The translations under genes were made by a program, and so were the position numbers. The notes under the pieces are model-generated. The model made no database searches. It was not told the origin of the DNA and saw only the letters and a list, made by a program, of their open reading frames with translations. Positions 51,939 to 60,804 of a DNA stretch of 64,000 bases are shown piece after piece. Position 1 is the first letter of the stretch. Every line of letters begins with the position of its first letter. The stretch comes from Variovorax sp. OV329 (lineage in GTDB: Bacteria > Pseudomonadota > Gammaproteobacteria > Burkholderiales > Burkholderiaceae_C). Location: contig NZ_FOUG01000008.1 of the NCBI RefSeq assembly GCF_900114785.1, forward strand, positions 124,001 through 188,000, written 5' to 3'.

Positions 51939-52700
51939 TTGTCGCTCCCCGTCATCACCAGCACCTATTTCTACCTGGTCGCAGTGCCCGCCGTGCTGCT
52001 GCTGGGCATCAGCAAGAGCGGATTCGGCGCCGGCTTCGGCTCGCTGGCCGTGCCCATGATGGCGCTGGCAGTGCCGGTGCCCGAGGCCGCCGCCATCCTC
52101 ATGCCGCTGCTCTTCGTCATGGACGTGCTGGGCCTGGCGGCCTTCAGGCGCGACGTGGACCTGAGGCTGCTGAAGTTCCTCGTTCCCTTCGGCCTGCTCG
52201 GCACGGTGGCGGGCACGCTGCTGTTCCGGCTGCTGTCGCCGCACGCGGTGGCCGGCATCGTGGGCGTGTTCACGCTGCTCTTCCTGGCGCAGCGGCTGCT
52301 GTTCCCGCCCAAGCCGGACGATCCGCTTCCGCGGCGCGGCCTGGGTGCGCTGCTGACCGTCGCCTCGGGCTTCACCAGCTTCATCTCGCATGCGGGCGGG
52401 CCGCCGCTCAATGCCTACCTCATCCCGCTGCGGATGAGCCCCATCGCCTTCACCGCCACGGTGGCCTACTTCTTCTTCGTGGTGAACCTCAGCAAGTGGA
52501 TTCCCTACGCCTGGCTGGGCCTGCTCGACATCAGGAACATGGCGACCTCGCTGATGCTGATGCCGCTGGCGCCCGTGGGCGTGTGGCTGGGCGTGAAGAT
52601 CGCGCGGCGCATCGATGCCAAGACCTTCTACCGCTTCATCTACGTGGGCATGCTGCTCGCCGGCCTGAAGCTGGTGTACGACGGCTTCATCGCCCACTGA
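51939..52700 (+). CDS. TauE/SafE family anion exporter
   Basis: A protein of about 253 residues with seven or eight membrane segments and the family repeats LLGISKSGFGAGFGSLAVPMMAL and FTSFISHAGGPPLNAYLIPLRM. Members move sulfite, sulfoacetate or other organosulfur anions. No ATG or GTG precedes the first membrane segment in frame, so TTG 51939 (LSLPVITSTYFYLV) is the best start; this is tentative. Confidence 0.85.
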   Translation: MSLPVITSTYFYLVAVPAVLLLGISKSGFGAGFGSLAVPMMALAVPVPEAAAILMPLLFVMDVLGLAAFRRDVDLRLLKFLVPFGLLGTVAGTLLFRLLSPHAVAGIVGVFTLLFLAQRLLFPPKPDDPLPRRGLGALLTVASGFTSFISHAGGPPLNAYLIPLRMSPIAFTATVAYFFFVVNLSKWIPYAWLGLLDIRNMATSLMLMPLAPVGVWLGVKIARRIDAKTFYRFIYVGMLLAGLKLVYDGFIAH

Positions 52701-52743
52701 ACCTCACCCGACCCGACCCATCCCAACCCACCAACGCACGGCC

Positions 52744-53526
52744 ATGAGCACATCCCACACCACAGCACAGCACCTCGTCATCCTCACCGGCGGCTCGCGC
52801 GGCATGGGCCGCGCCATGGCCGAGCAGCTGCTGGCCCGGCCGGGCCACACACTGATCTGCATCTCGCGCGGCAGCTCGGCCGAACTGGCCGCCGCGCCCG
52901 TCGGCGAAGGCAGCGCGCTGCAGCAGTGGTCGCACGACCTGGACGACGCCACGGGTGCGGCCGTGCAGATCTCGCAGTACCTGCAGGGCCTGGAAGCGGG
53001 CCGCTACGCGAGCGCCACGCTCATCAACAATGCCGGCGTGATTGCGCGTCCGGCGCCGCTGTCGGACGCGCAGCTGCCCGACCTGATGCGCGCGCTGCGC
53101 GTGGGGCTGGAGGCGCCCATGCTGCTGACGAGCGCCTTCCTGCAGGCCACCCGCGGCTGGACGCAGGCGCGGCGCAAGGTGCTCAACATCTCCTCCGGCC
53201 TGGGCCGCAATGCCATGGCCAGCCAGGCCGCGTACTGCGCGGCCAAGGCCGGCATGGACCACTTCTCGCGCTGCGTGGCGCTGGAAGAGGCGCAGCTGGC
53301 CCACGGCGCGAAGGTGGTGTCGCTGGCGCCGGGCGTGATCGACACCGACATGCAGGTGGAATTGCGCAGCGGCGATCCGGCCAAGTTCCCGGACCGCGAG
53401 CGCTTCACCCGCATGCAGGCCGAGGGCATGCTGGCCTCGCCGGCGGTGGCCGGGGGCCGCGTTCTGGCCTACCTGGACCGGGCCGACTTCGGCAGCCAGC
53501 CGGTGGCCGACGTGCGCGACGCGTGA
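52744..53526 (+). CDS. Short-chain dehydrogenase/reductase, sepiapterin-reductase-like
   Basis: A 260-residue SDR. It has the cofactor motif LTGGSRGMGRAMAEQLL, NNAG at TLINNAGVIARP, the catalytic Ser in NISSGLGRN and YCAAK as the YxxxK pair. The C-terminus PGVIDTDMQVELRSGDPAKFPDRERF resembles the sepiapterin-reductase/YciK-like branch. The substrate is unknown. It starts 43 bp after the TauE-type gene on the same strand. Confidence 0.85.
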   Translation: MSTSHTTAQHLVILTGGSRGMGRAMAEQLLARPGHTLICISRGSSAELAAAPVGEGSALQQWSHDLDDATGAAVQISQYLQGLEAGRYASATLINNAGVIARPAPLSDAQLPDLMRALRVGLEAPMLLTSAFLQATRGWTQARRKVLNISSGLGRNAMASQAAYCAAKAGMDHFSRCVALEEAQLAHGAKVVSLAPGVIDTDMQVELRSGDPAKFPDRERFTRMQAEGMLASPAVAGGRVLAYLDRADFGSQPVADVRDA

Positions 53527-53554
53527 ACCAGGATTGAGGGCGCCCTCAGGCGCA

Positions 53555-54160
53555 CTAGATCTTGCGCCGGACCAATTCGGCGTCCGGCGAGTAGGGGCGC
53601 AGGAAGGCGGTGGTTTCCTCCACCGGGCAGGCCAGCCAGTCTTCCAGCCAGGCGTCGTGCAGAAGGGCCGGGTGGCGCTGCCCGGCCTCGCAGCGCACCG
53701 AGAAGATCGCGAAGCTTTCCACGCACTGGCCCTGCGGCGAGCGCCAGCCGTTCCACAGGCCCGCCAGGGCCATCACCTTGCCGTCGGCACGCGAGACCTG
53801 CTGAAGGCTGCCCGGGCCGTCCTTACCTTCGATGTTCAGCGCGTCCACAAGGGCCACGCAGCGGTGGCCGCGCTTCCAGGGTTGCAGGAAGTTGCGATCG
53901 CCGGCGGCGGTTTCTGCCGGGGCCTCGAAGAGGGGGTCTTCGCCGTCCTTGGAGAACAGCGGGATCAGGCCCCATCGGCCCGTGACTGCCTCGAAGCGGC
54001 TCGGCGGCTTGAGACTGCCGGGGTGGTCGGCCCGCGGCCGGCGCACGAAGATGCCCGGCTCGCCGGGGCTCACCAGTTGCTGCGGACCCGGCTGGAAGGC
54101 AATGCCAAAGCGCGTGGCATAGGGTTCCCTCTCCCTTGCGCTCTGGTATGAATGAATCAT
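53555..54160 (-). CDS. SRAP (YedK/HMCES)-like protein lacking the catalytic N-terminal Cys
   Basis: A 201-residue protein whose layout follows the SRAP domain. It has GRWGLIPLFSKDG for the WGL(I/V)P motif, KRGHRCVALVDALNIEGK for the RC-xx-P-xx-GF-E region, VMALAGLWNGW and RHPALLHDAWLEDWL for the His-containing end. SRAP proteins normally begin MCGR, with Cys2 forming a thiazolidine crosslink to abasic DNA. Here the protein begins MIHSYQSAREREPYATRF and no upstream frame supplies MCGR. The FYEW glutamate context is also altered (ALNIEG). It is either a divergent non-crosslinking relative or a decaying copy. Confidence 0.72.
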   Translation of the reverse strand: MIHSYQSAREREPYATRFGIAFQPGPQQLVSPGEPGIFVRRPRADHPGSLKPPSRFEAVTGRWGLIPLFSKDGEDPLFEAPAETAAGDRNFLQPWKRGHRCVALVDALNIEGKDGPGSLQQVSRADGKVMALAGLWNGWRSPQGQCVESFAIFSVRCEAGQRHPALLHDAWLEDWLACPVEETTAFLRPYSPDAELVRRKI

Positions 54161-54231
54161 GGCTGGAACTATACGGCGCACCGGCCGGCCCCGTCTGTCG
54201 GGAGCACCGGTAGTAGGTGTGCGAAGTCGCA

Positions 54232-54729
54232 CTAAAGATACAGTTTTTGCAGCAGCCGGATCAGCGTCTCGCGCTCCCGCGCATTGAGCTTCGCGCTGGC
54301 GTCCAGCTCCAGCTGCACCACCGCCTGCTCGGTCTCGCGCGTCAGCTTCTCGCCGGCGGCGGTGAGGTACAGGCCCACCGCGCGGCCGTCGCGCGGATGG
54401 GGGCGACGCTCGATCAGGCCGCGGCTGTCCAGTGCGGCGATCAGGTTCACCAGGTTGGGCGGCAGGATGTCCAGCGTGGCGCACAGCTGGCGCGAGGTGG
54501 CGCCGGGGTTGTGGGTCAGCAGCGAGAGCACCGAGAAATCCACCTGCTTGAGCCCGTAGGGCGCCATGCGCTCGGAGAACACGGCGCTGATCTGCGACCA
54601 CGCGCGGCGGGTGTTGTAGCCCACCAGGGTTTCCAGGAATCCGTTGTCCAAGCTGTCGCTCCCGCCGGCCTTGTCCGAGGCCTTGGTCTTGATGGGTCTG
54701 GTGGTCGTCGACCTGGTTTGGCGCGTCAT
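54232..54729 (-). CDS. MarR family regulator
   Basis: A protein of about 165 residues with the MarR winged helix (FSVLSLLTHNPGATSRQLCATLDILPPNLVNLIAALDSRGLIERRPHPRDGRAVGLYLTAAG). Start at MTRQTRSTTT; a Met seven codons upstream is possible. It is 22 bp downstream of the acyl-CoA dehydrogenase gene on the same strand. MarR proteins such as HcaR/FerR govern hydroxycinnamate genes and respond to the CoA thioesters, so this is the probable regulator of the operon (inference). Confidence 0.88.
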   Translation of the reverse strand: MTRQTRSTTTRPIKTKASDKAGGSDSLDNGFLETLVGYNTRRAWSQISAVFSERMAPYGLKQVDFSVLSLLTHNPGATSRQLCATLDILPPNLVNLIAALDSRGLIERRPHPRDGRAVGLYLTAAGEKLTRETEQAVVQLELDASAKLNARERETLIRLLQKLYL

Positions 54730-54751
54730 GGCCAGGAAGCCTACCGCCAAT

Positions 54752-56473
54752 TCAGCGCGGGGCCGAAGCGGCCTCGCAAGCGCGCTTCACCAGGCCCAGC
54801 CGCATGTCGAATTCCGGCAACAGCCAGCGGCGGAAGGCCGCCGCCGGCGTCGCCCAGCGCGCATCGTCCGCGGGCGCGGCGCGCTCGATGCGCGCCCAGG
54901 CCCAGCCCATCAGCGTGAGCATGGCCACGCGCAGGTAGTCGTCGGCCACCTCGTAGGGCAGCTTCGGATCGGCCTGCGCGGCCAGGGCCACCGAGGTGCC
55001 GAGGTAGCGCAGCTGCGCCATGCGGCGCTGCGCGTCGGCCTCGTTCTCGCGCGATGCGTCCAGCTCGTCGCGCAGCTCCAGCAGGCAGGCGGCGAAACCG
55101 GCGCCGGCATCGGGCAGCACCTTGCGCACCAGCAGGTCGATGGCCTGGATCTCGTTGGTGCCCTCGTAGATCATGGTCACGCGCGAATCCCGCACCACCT
55201 GCTCGATGCCCCATTCGCGCACGTAGCCATGGCCGCCGAAGACCTGCAGGCATTCGCTGGCGCCATGGAAAGCCTGGTGGGTGCAGGCGGACTTGAGCAC
55301 CGGCGTGACGAAGCTGCACCAGCGCTCGGCCTTCTGGCGCTGCGCCTCGTCGGACGCATGCCGCGCCACGTCCAGCTGCAAGGCGGTGCGGTAGGCCAGC
55401 AGGCGGGCGCCGTCGACCCAGGCACGCTGCGTGTCGAGGACGCGGCGCACCGCGGGGTGCTCGACGATCAGGTCAGCGGCATCGTTCTCGCCGCGCGAGG
55501 CCGGGCGCACCGGCGCGCGCATCTGCCGGCGCTCGCGGGCGTAGGCGTCGGCCTTCTGCCAGGCGGCGTCGAGCAGGCCGATGCCCTGCAGCGCCACGTG
55601 CAGGCGGGCCGAGTTCATCATCACGAACATGGCCGCCAGGCCACGCCCGGGCTCGCCCACCAGCCAGCCGGTGGCCTCGTCGAAGCGCATCACGCAGGTG
55701 GGGCTGGCGTGCAGACCCATCTTCTCCTCGATGCGTTCGCAGCGAAGCGTGTTGCGCGTGCCGTCGGGCAGCCACTTGGGCACCAGCACCAGCGACAGGC
55801 CCTTGGGGCCGGGCGGCGCATCGGGCTGGCGCGCCAGCACCAGGTGCACGATGTTCTCCGTCAGGTCGTGCTCGCCGCCCGAGATGAAGATCTTCTCGCC
55901 CGTTACCCGCTGGCTGCCGTCGGCCTGCGGCACGGCGCGCGTGCGCACCAGCCCCAGGTCGCTGCCGGCGTGCGCCTCGGTCAGGCACATGGTGGCCAGC
56001 CAGCGGCCGCTGGCGATGGCTTCGAGGTAGCGCGCGCGCAGCGCCTCGCTGCCGTGGTGGCGGATGCATTCGTAGGCGCCGTGCAGCAGGCCGGGCGCCA
56101 TGGTGAAGCCCTGGTTGGCGCCGCTGAGCCATTCGAAGAGCACGGCGTCCAGGGCGGCGGGCAGGCCCTGGCCGCCGTCCTCGGGTGCCGCCGAGAGAGC
56201 GGGCCAGCCAGCGGCTACGAAGGCCTGGTAGGCCTCGCGGAAGCCCGGCGGCATGGTCACCTCGCCATCGTTCCAGCGGGCGCCGGTCTCGTCGCCCTCG
56301 CGGTTCAGCGGCGCGATCACCTCGCCGACGAATCGGCCCGCCTCGCCTAGCAGCTGCGAAGACAAGTCATCGTCGACTTCGGCGAAGGCGGGCAGCGCGC
56401 GCAGGCTGTCGCCCAGTTGCAGCACCTGCTGCTGCAGAAACAGGATGTCTTCGGGAAGCGGGCGGTAGTTCAT
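54752..56473 (-). CDS. Acyl-CoA dehydrogenase (long, about 570-residue class)
   Basis: A 573-residue FAD enzyme. It has the flavin segments MCLTEAHAGSDLG and FISGGEHDL, and the catalytic Glu in IYEGTNEIQAIDLLVRKVL, plus the extra C-terminal helical domain of the roughly 600-residue class. The frame continues open upstream across the tannase gene for 1129 residues, but the family start is MNYRPLPEDI at 56473, overlapping the tannase stop by 4 bp. In this operon it could oxidise the side chain of a dihydro-hydroxycinnamoyl-CoA (inference). Confidence 0.9.
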   Translation of the reverse strand: MNYRPLPEDILFLQQQVLQLGDSLRALPAFAEVDDDLSSQLLGEAGRFVGEVIAPLNREGDETGARWNDGEVTMPPGFREAYQAFVAAGWPALSAAPEDGGQGLPAALDAVLFEWLSGANQGFTMAPGLLHGAYECIRHHGSEALRARYLEAIASGRWLATMCLTEAHAGSDLGLVRTRAVPQADGSQRVTGEKIFISGGEHDLTENIVHLVLARQPDAPPGPKGLSLVLVPKWLPDGTRNTLRCERIEEKMGLHASPTCVMRFDEATGWLVGEPGRGLAAMFVMMNSARLHVALQGIGLLDAAWQKADAYARERRQMRAPVRPASRGENDAADLIVEHPAVRRVLDTQRAWVDGARLLAYRTALQLDVARHASDEAQRQKAERWCSFVTPVLKSACTHQAFHGASECLQVFGGHGYVREWGIEQVVRDSRVTMIYEGTNEIQAIDLLVRKVLPDAGAGFAACLLELRDELDASRENEADAQRRMAQLRYLGTSVALAAQADPKLPYEVADDYLRVAMLTLMGWAWARIERAAPADDARWATPAAAFRRWLLPEFDMRLGLVKRACEAASAPR

Positions 56474-58206
56474 GGCACGGAGGAGGCCTTGCAGGCGAAG
56501 CTGCCGGCGCGTTCCGCGTCGCCGCCCTGGTAGACGGCGACGCTGGGATAGGGGCACAGGGGCCGGCTGCGGTTGGGCGCCCAGTTGGCGGGGGCCTCGA
56601 CGTTGGGCACGGCGCTGCCCGTGCCGCGGCTGCTGGCGACCACCTGCGCGGGCGCGCGGCCCTGCTCGACCCAGTCGACCAGCGCGCTGAGCATGTCGAA
56701 CTGGTCGGTGGCCGGGCCGCCGGAGCAGTGGTTCATGCCGGGCACCGGGAAGTAGCGCGCGAAGGCATCCGCCTTCCCGGCATTGGCCTTCTGCAGGCCC
56801 TCGTACCAGGCCTGCGTGTCGTCGGAAGAGAACACCGGGTCGCTGGTGCCGTGGTAGACCATCATCTTCGCGCCGCGGTCGCGCAGCGTGTCCAGCCGCG
56901 TGGCGTTCGGCGGCGTCATGAAGGAGATGGCGGATTCGGTGAAGGCGCCGCTGGTGGCATAGATGCGTGGTGCGTCGCGGTCCAGGTCGAAAGCCAGCGC
57001 GTAGGCCAGGCCGCCGGGCCGGTCGTTCAGCGGCGGCGTGGAGAAGACGAAGGCGCTCGCCGCCGGGTCCAGCGTCTGCGCGTTCACGAACTTCCACTGC
57101 CGCCAGTTGGCGCCGCTGATGCCGCTGTCGAAGGGAAAGCCGCTGTAGATCGCCTTGCCGCTGCTGTCCTTCGGGCCGGCGAAGAGCCTGGCGAGCGCGT
57201 CCTTCTGCGGGGCGCTCAGGCAACTGCCGTCGCGTGCACTGCTGCCGGCCGCGCAGGTGGGCATGTCGGTGGCCAGATTGAAGCGTGCCTGGCAGGCCTT
57301 CACGTCGCTGACGATGCCGTCGGCTAGGCCGTCGAGTGCGTCGCAGCGTGCCAGCACCTGCCGGGCCACGCCCTGCATCTCGGCGGGCGTGAAGGCGCTC
57401 TGCACGTCGGGCAGGCCGGCCTCGGTCTTCGCGGCGGCGACCTTGGCCATCTGCTGCACGCCGTACATCTCGCCGATGGCGGCCTTGGGCAGGTTGAAGC
57501 CGGGGTCGCCGGCCAGCACGCCGTCGTAGGCCTGCGGCAGGCGCGCGGCCGCCACCATCGCATGGCGGCCGCCGTTGGAGCAGCCGCCGATGTAGGCGCG
57601 GTCGGGGCCGCGGCCGTAGGCCCGCTCGATGACCTGCTTGCCCAGGGGCGTGAGGCGCGCGACCGCGTTGTAGCCGTAGTCCAGGCGCGCCTGCGGGTCC
57701 AAGCCGAAGCGCGGGTTCTGCGCGCCGGTGTGGCCGGCGTCGGAGCTGATCACGGCGAAGCCCATGGCCAGCGCGCTCGTTACCGGCGCGCCGCCGCCGA
57801 TGCCGCCCACCGCCGGCACCACGGCGCCGTCCAGGCCGCCGTTGGCCTGGTAGAAGAAGCGGCCGTTCCACTGTACCGGCAGGCGCATCTCGAAGCCGAT
57901 GGCGTAGGTGGCGCCGTCCACCGGGCTCTTGCGCTCGTCCACCTTGCCCTGCAGCAGGCAGTGGGCCGGCACGGCCACGCGCAGCGCGCCGACCGCGACC
58001 TCGCCGGCGGCCTCGGCGCTGACCTTGGTGAAGGCGAGGCCGGGCAGCGCGGCGCGCGCGGCCAGGTCTTCGCAGTGCTGCAGCGCGCCGGGGCGTGCTG
58101 CGCCCAGTCGCGGCGGCTCGGCAGGGCCCAGGCTGGCGCACGAGGACAGCAGCGTGGTGCAGGCGGCCACCAGGGGCAGCGTGCGGAATGCGGCATTCAA
58201 CGGCAT
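56470..58206 (-). CDS. Tannase / feruloyl esterase family lipoprotein
   Basis: A 578-residue secreted esterase. The signal ends LLSSCAS, a probable lipobox. The catalytic residues follow the CS-D-HC pattern of tannases and type B feruloyl esterases: GGCSNGGRHAM (Ser with the preceding Cys), YHGTSDPVFSSDDT (Asp) and GMNHCSGGPATDQF (His with the following Cys). The two cysteines form a disulfide next to the triad in the family. It should release hydroxycinnamic or gallic acid from plant esters outside the cytoplasm, feeding the ABC importer and CoA ligase of the same operon. Confidence 0.9.
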   Translation of the reverse strand: MPLNAAFRTLPLVAACTTLLSSCASLGPAEPPRLGAARPGALQHCEDLAARAALPGLAFTKVSAEAAGEVAVGALRVAVPAHCLLQGKVDERKSPVDGATYAIGFEMRLPVQWNGRFFYQANGGLDGAVVPAVGGIGGGAPVTSALAMGFAVISSDAGHTGAQNPRFGLDPQARLDYGYNAVARLTPLGKQVIERAYGRGPDRAYIGGCSNGGRHAMVAAARLPQAYDGVLAGDPGFNLPKAAIGEMYGVQQMAKVAAAKTEAGLPDVQSAFTPAEMQGVARQVLARCDALDGLADGIVSDVKACQARFNLATDMPTCAAGSSARDGSCLSAPQKDALARLFAGPKDSSGKAIYSGFPFDSGISGANWRQWKFVNAQTLDPAASAFVFSTPPLNDRPGGLAYALAFDLDRDAPRIYATSGAFTESAISFMTPPNATRLDTLRDRGAKMMVYHGTSDPVFSSDDTQAWYEGLQKANAGKADAFARYFPVPGMNHCSGGPATDQFDMLSALVDWVEQGRAPAQVVASSRGTGSAVPNVEAPANWAPNRSRPLCPYPSVAVYQGGDAERAGSFACKASSVP

Positions 58207-58234
58207 GCGGAATCCTTCGCGATGCGGGAGGCGA

Positions 58235-58969
58235 TCAGGCGGCGGCCCGCGCCGCGCCCAGGTAGGTGTCGATCACGCGGGCGTCGCCCGCCAGTTGGCG
58301 CGCCGGGCCTTCCAGGCTCACGCTGCCCATCTCTAGCACGTAGCCGTGGTCGGCCACTTCCAGCGCAGCGCGGGCGTTCTGCTCCACCAGCAGGATGGTC
58401 ACGCCGGTCTCGCGCAGCGCCTTCACCGTGCGGAAGATCTCCTGCACCACCAGCGGTGCCAGGCCCAGGCTGGGCTCGTCCAGCATCAGCAACTTGGGCC
58501 GCGACATGAGCGCGCGGCCCACCGCCAGCATCTGGCGTTCGCCGCCCGAGAGCGTGCCGGCCTGCTGCGTGCGGCGTTCCTTCAGGCGCGGGAAGAGCGC
58601 GTAGACCGCATCGAGCTGCTCGCGCCAGCGCGCGTTGCGCAGCCGCACCTGGCGGAAGGCGCCCAGCACCAGGTTGTCTTCCACCGGCATGGTGCCGAAG
58701 AGCTCGCGCTTCTCGGGCACCAGGGCCATGCCCAGCATCACGCGTTCTTCCAGCGTGAGCTTGTCGATGGGCTGGCCCATGAACTCGATCTGCCCCCGCG
58801 CGGGCAGCACGCCCATCAGCGCATTGAGCAGCGTGGACTTGCCGGCGCCGTTGGGGCCGATCACGGTGATCACGCTGCCCTCGGGCGCGTCCAGGGCGAT
58901 GCCGTGCAGCACCTCGGCGCGGCCGTAGCCGGCGTGCAGGTCGCGCACGCGAAGTAGTGGGGCGCTCAT
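58235..58969 (-). CDS. LIV-type ABC transporter ATPase (LivF-like)
   Basis: A 244-residue ATPase with Walker A GPNGAGKST, signature GTLSGGERQMLAVGRAL, Walker B KLLMLDEPSLGLAP and LLVEQNARAALEVADHGYV. Its start is 1 bp from the stop of the LivM-LivG fusion gene upstream. It serves the same importer. Confidence 0.92.
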   Translation of the reverse strand: MSAPLLRVRDLHAGYGRAEVLHGIALDAPEGSVITVIGPNGAGKSTLLNALMGVLPARGQIEFMGQPIDKLTLEERVMLGMALVPEKRELFGTMPVEDNLVLGAFRQVRLRNARWREQLDAVYALFPRLKERRTQQAGTLSGGERQMLAVGRALMSRPKLLMLDEPSLGLAPLVVQEIFRTVKALRETGVTILLVEQNARAALEVADHGYVLEMGSVSLEGPARQLAGDARVIDTYLGAARAAA

Positions 58970-58970
58970 C

Positions 58971-60803
58971 TCAATGCTCCGTTCCGAGGTACGCGGCGCG
59001 TACCTTGTCGCTCTGCTGGACCTGGGCCGGCGTGCCCTCCATCAGGTGCGTGCCGAACTCCATCACCACGATGTGGTCGCAGACGTCCATCACCAGGCCC
59101 ATGTCGTGCTCCACCAGCAGGATGCTCATGCCTTCGGCGCGCAGGCTGCGCAGCACCTCGGCCAGCGCCTGCTTCTCCTTGTGGCGCAGGCCGGCGGCGG
59201 GTTCGTCCAGCAGCAGCAGGGCGGGGTCGGCGCACAGGGCGCGTGCGATCTCCAGCAGGCGCTGCTGGCCCATGGCCAGGTTGCCGGCCTGCTCGTGCAG
59301 GAAGTCGGCCATGCCCACGCGTTGCAGCTGGCGCTCGGCTTCCGCGAAGAGCTGCTTCTCCTCCGCGCCATTGAGCTTCGCCATGGCCGCGATCGGGCCG
59401 CGGTGGCCGCGCAGGTGCGCGCCCAGGGCCACGTTCTCCAGCACCGTCATCTCGGGCACCAGCTTCACGTGCTGGAAGGTGCGCGACATGCCCTGCTGCG
59501 CGATCTTGCGCGAGGGCAGGCCGTCGACCCGCTGGCCGCGGAAGCGCACCTCGCCACCCGACAGCCGCAGCACGCCGGTGACCAGGTTGAAGGTGGTGGA
59601 CTTGCCTGCGCCGTTAGGGCCGATCAGGCCCACGATCTGCCCGGCGCGCGTCTGGAAGCTGATGTCGTTCACCGCCACCAGGCCGCCGAAGGTCTTGCGC
59701 ACCGCCTTCACGTCCAGCACCACCTCGCCGGCGGCCGGCTTGGCGCGCACCGGCAGCGGCGCGGCGTCCTGCCAGTCGACCGGGCGCGGCGCGCGCGGCA
59801 GGCGGCGGTCGACGAAGGCCCACAGGCCGTCGGGCAGGTACTTGAGCACCAGCACGATCAGGATGCCGAAAACGATCACCTCGTAGCTGCCGGCGGTGCC
59901 GATCAGCTTGGGCAGCAGCACCTGCAGCTGGTCCTCCAGCAGCTTGACCACGCCCGAGCCCGCGATGGCGCCCCACACGTGGCCGGCGCCACCCAGCACC
60001 ACCATGAAGAGGTACTCGATGCCCATCTTGATGCCGAAGGGCGAGGGGTTCACCGTGCGCTGGAAGTGCGCGAAGAGCCAGCCCGACACCGAGGCCAGCA
60101 TGGCCGCCAGCACGAAGATGCCCACCTTGTGGCGCAGCGTGTCGATGCCCATGGCCTCGGCCATCTGCGAGCCGCGCGCCAGCGCCCGGACCGCGCGCCC
60201 GCTGCGCGAATCCAGCAGGCGCAGCATCGCGAAGGAGGCCGCGATCACGAAGAGCCACACCAGCGTGTAGAACAGGCGCCGCTGACCGATCTCGAAGCCG
60301 AAGACCGACAGGCCCTTCACGCCCAGGATGCCGTCGTACTTGCCCAGCGCATCCATGTTGCCCATGAGGTAGTACAGCGACAGCGCCCAGGCGATGGTGG
60401 CCAGCGGCAGGTAGTGCCCCGACATGCGCAGCGTGATCGCGCCGATGACCAGGGCGCTGACGCCGGTGAGCGCCAGCCCGATGAAGAGCGTGAGCCAGGG
60501 CGACAGGCCCGTGTTCACCGTCAGGTAGGCCGTGGTGTAGGCGCCGATGCCCACGAAGGCCGCCTGCCCGAAGGATGTCAGCCCGGCCACGCCGGTGAGC
60601 AGCACCAGCCCCAGCACGGGCAGTGCGTACAGGCCGATGTAGATGAGCTGGATGATCCAGAAGTCCGACACCGGCAGGAAAGGCAGCACGGCCAGCAGCG
60701 CGATGAGCGCCCACGGGCCCCAGCGGCGCAGCGGGCTGCCGGCGACCGATGCGGCCGGCACGGCGGCGGCGGCGGAGGAAGAAGAGGAAACGACGGCGCT
60801 CAC
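58971..60803 (-). CDS. Fused LIV-type ABC permease and ATPase (LivM-LivG fusion)
   Basis: A 610-residue fusion. Residues about 25-340 are a LivM-type permease (VLGLVLLTGVAGLTSFGQAAFVGIGAY; coupling loop ALARGSQMAEAMGIDTLRHKV). Residues about 370-610 are a LivG-type ATPase (Walker A GPNGAGKST, signature NLAMGQQRLLEIARAL, Walker B ALLLLDEPAAGL). The signature is the AMGQQ variant common in LivG. The importer at 19.5-24.2 kb keeps these two as separate genes. Such fusions occur in other Burkholderiales. Confidence 0.92.
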   Translation of the reverse strand: MSAVVSSSSSAAAAVPAASVAGSPLRRWGPWALIALLAVLPFLPVSDFWIIQLIYIGLYALPVLGLVLLTGVAGLTSFGQAAFVGIGAYTTAYLTVNTGLSPWLTLFIGLALTGVSALVIGAITLRMSGHYLPLATIAWALSLYYLMGNMDALGKYDGILGVKGLSVFGFEIGQRRLFYTLVWLFVIAASFAMLRLLDSRSGRAVRALARGSQMAEAMGIDTLRHKVGIFVLAAMLASVSGWLFAHFQRTVNPSPFGIKMGIEYLFMVVLGGAGHVWGAIAGSGVVKLLEDQLQVLLPKLIGTAGSYEVIVFGILIVLVLKYLPDGLWAFVDRRLPRAPRPVDWQDAAPLPVRAKPAAGEVVLDVKAVRKTFGGLVAVNDISFQTRAGQIVGLIGPNGAGKSTTFNLVTGVLRLSGGEVRFRGQRVDGLPSRKIAQQGMSRTFQHVKLVPEMTVLENVALGAHLRGHRGPIAAMAKLNGAEEKQLFAEAERQLQRVGMADFLHEQAGNLAMGQQRLLEIARALCADPALLLLDEPAAGLRHKEKQALAEVLRSLRAEGMSILLVEHDMGLVMDVCDHIVVMEFGTHLMEGTPAQVQQSDKVRAAYLGTEH

Positions 60804-60804
60804 T

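Noticed and set aside
53535..53548. 14-bp palindrome TGAGGGCGCCCTCA between convergent genes as a terminator
   Set aside because: It has no loop and no T run on either side.
54752..58141. A single 1129-codon minus-strand frame that would fuse an unknown domain to the acyl-CoA dehydrogenase
   Set aside because: The upstream part is out of frame with the tannase gene and has low-complexity sequence; the real start is at 56473 with a 4-bp overlap.
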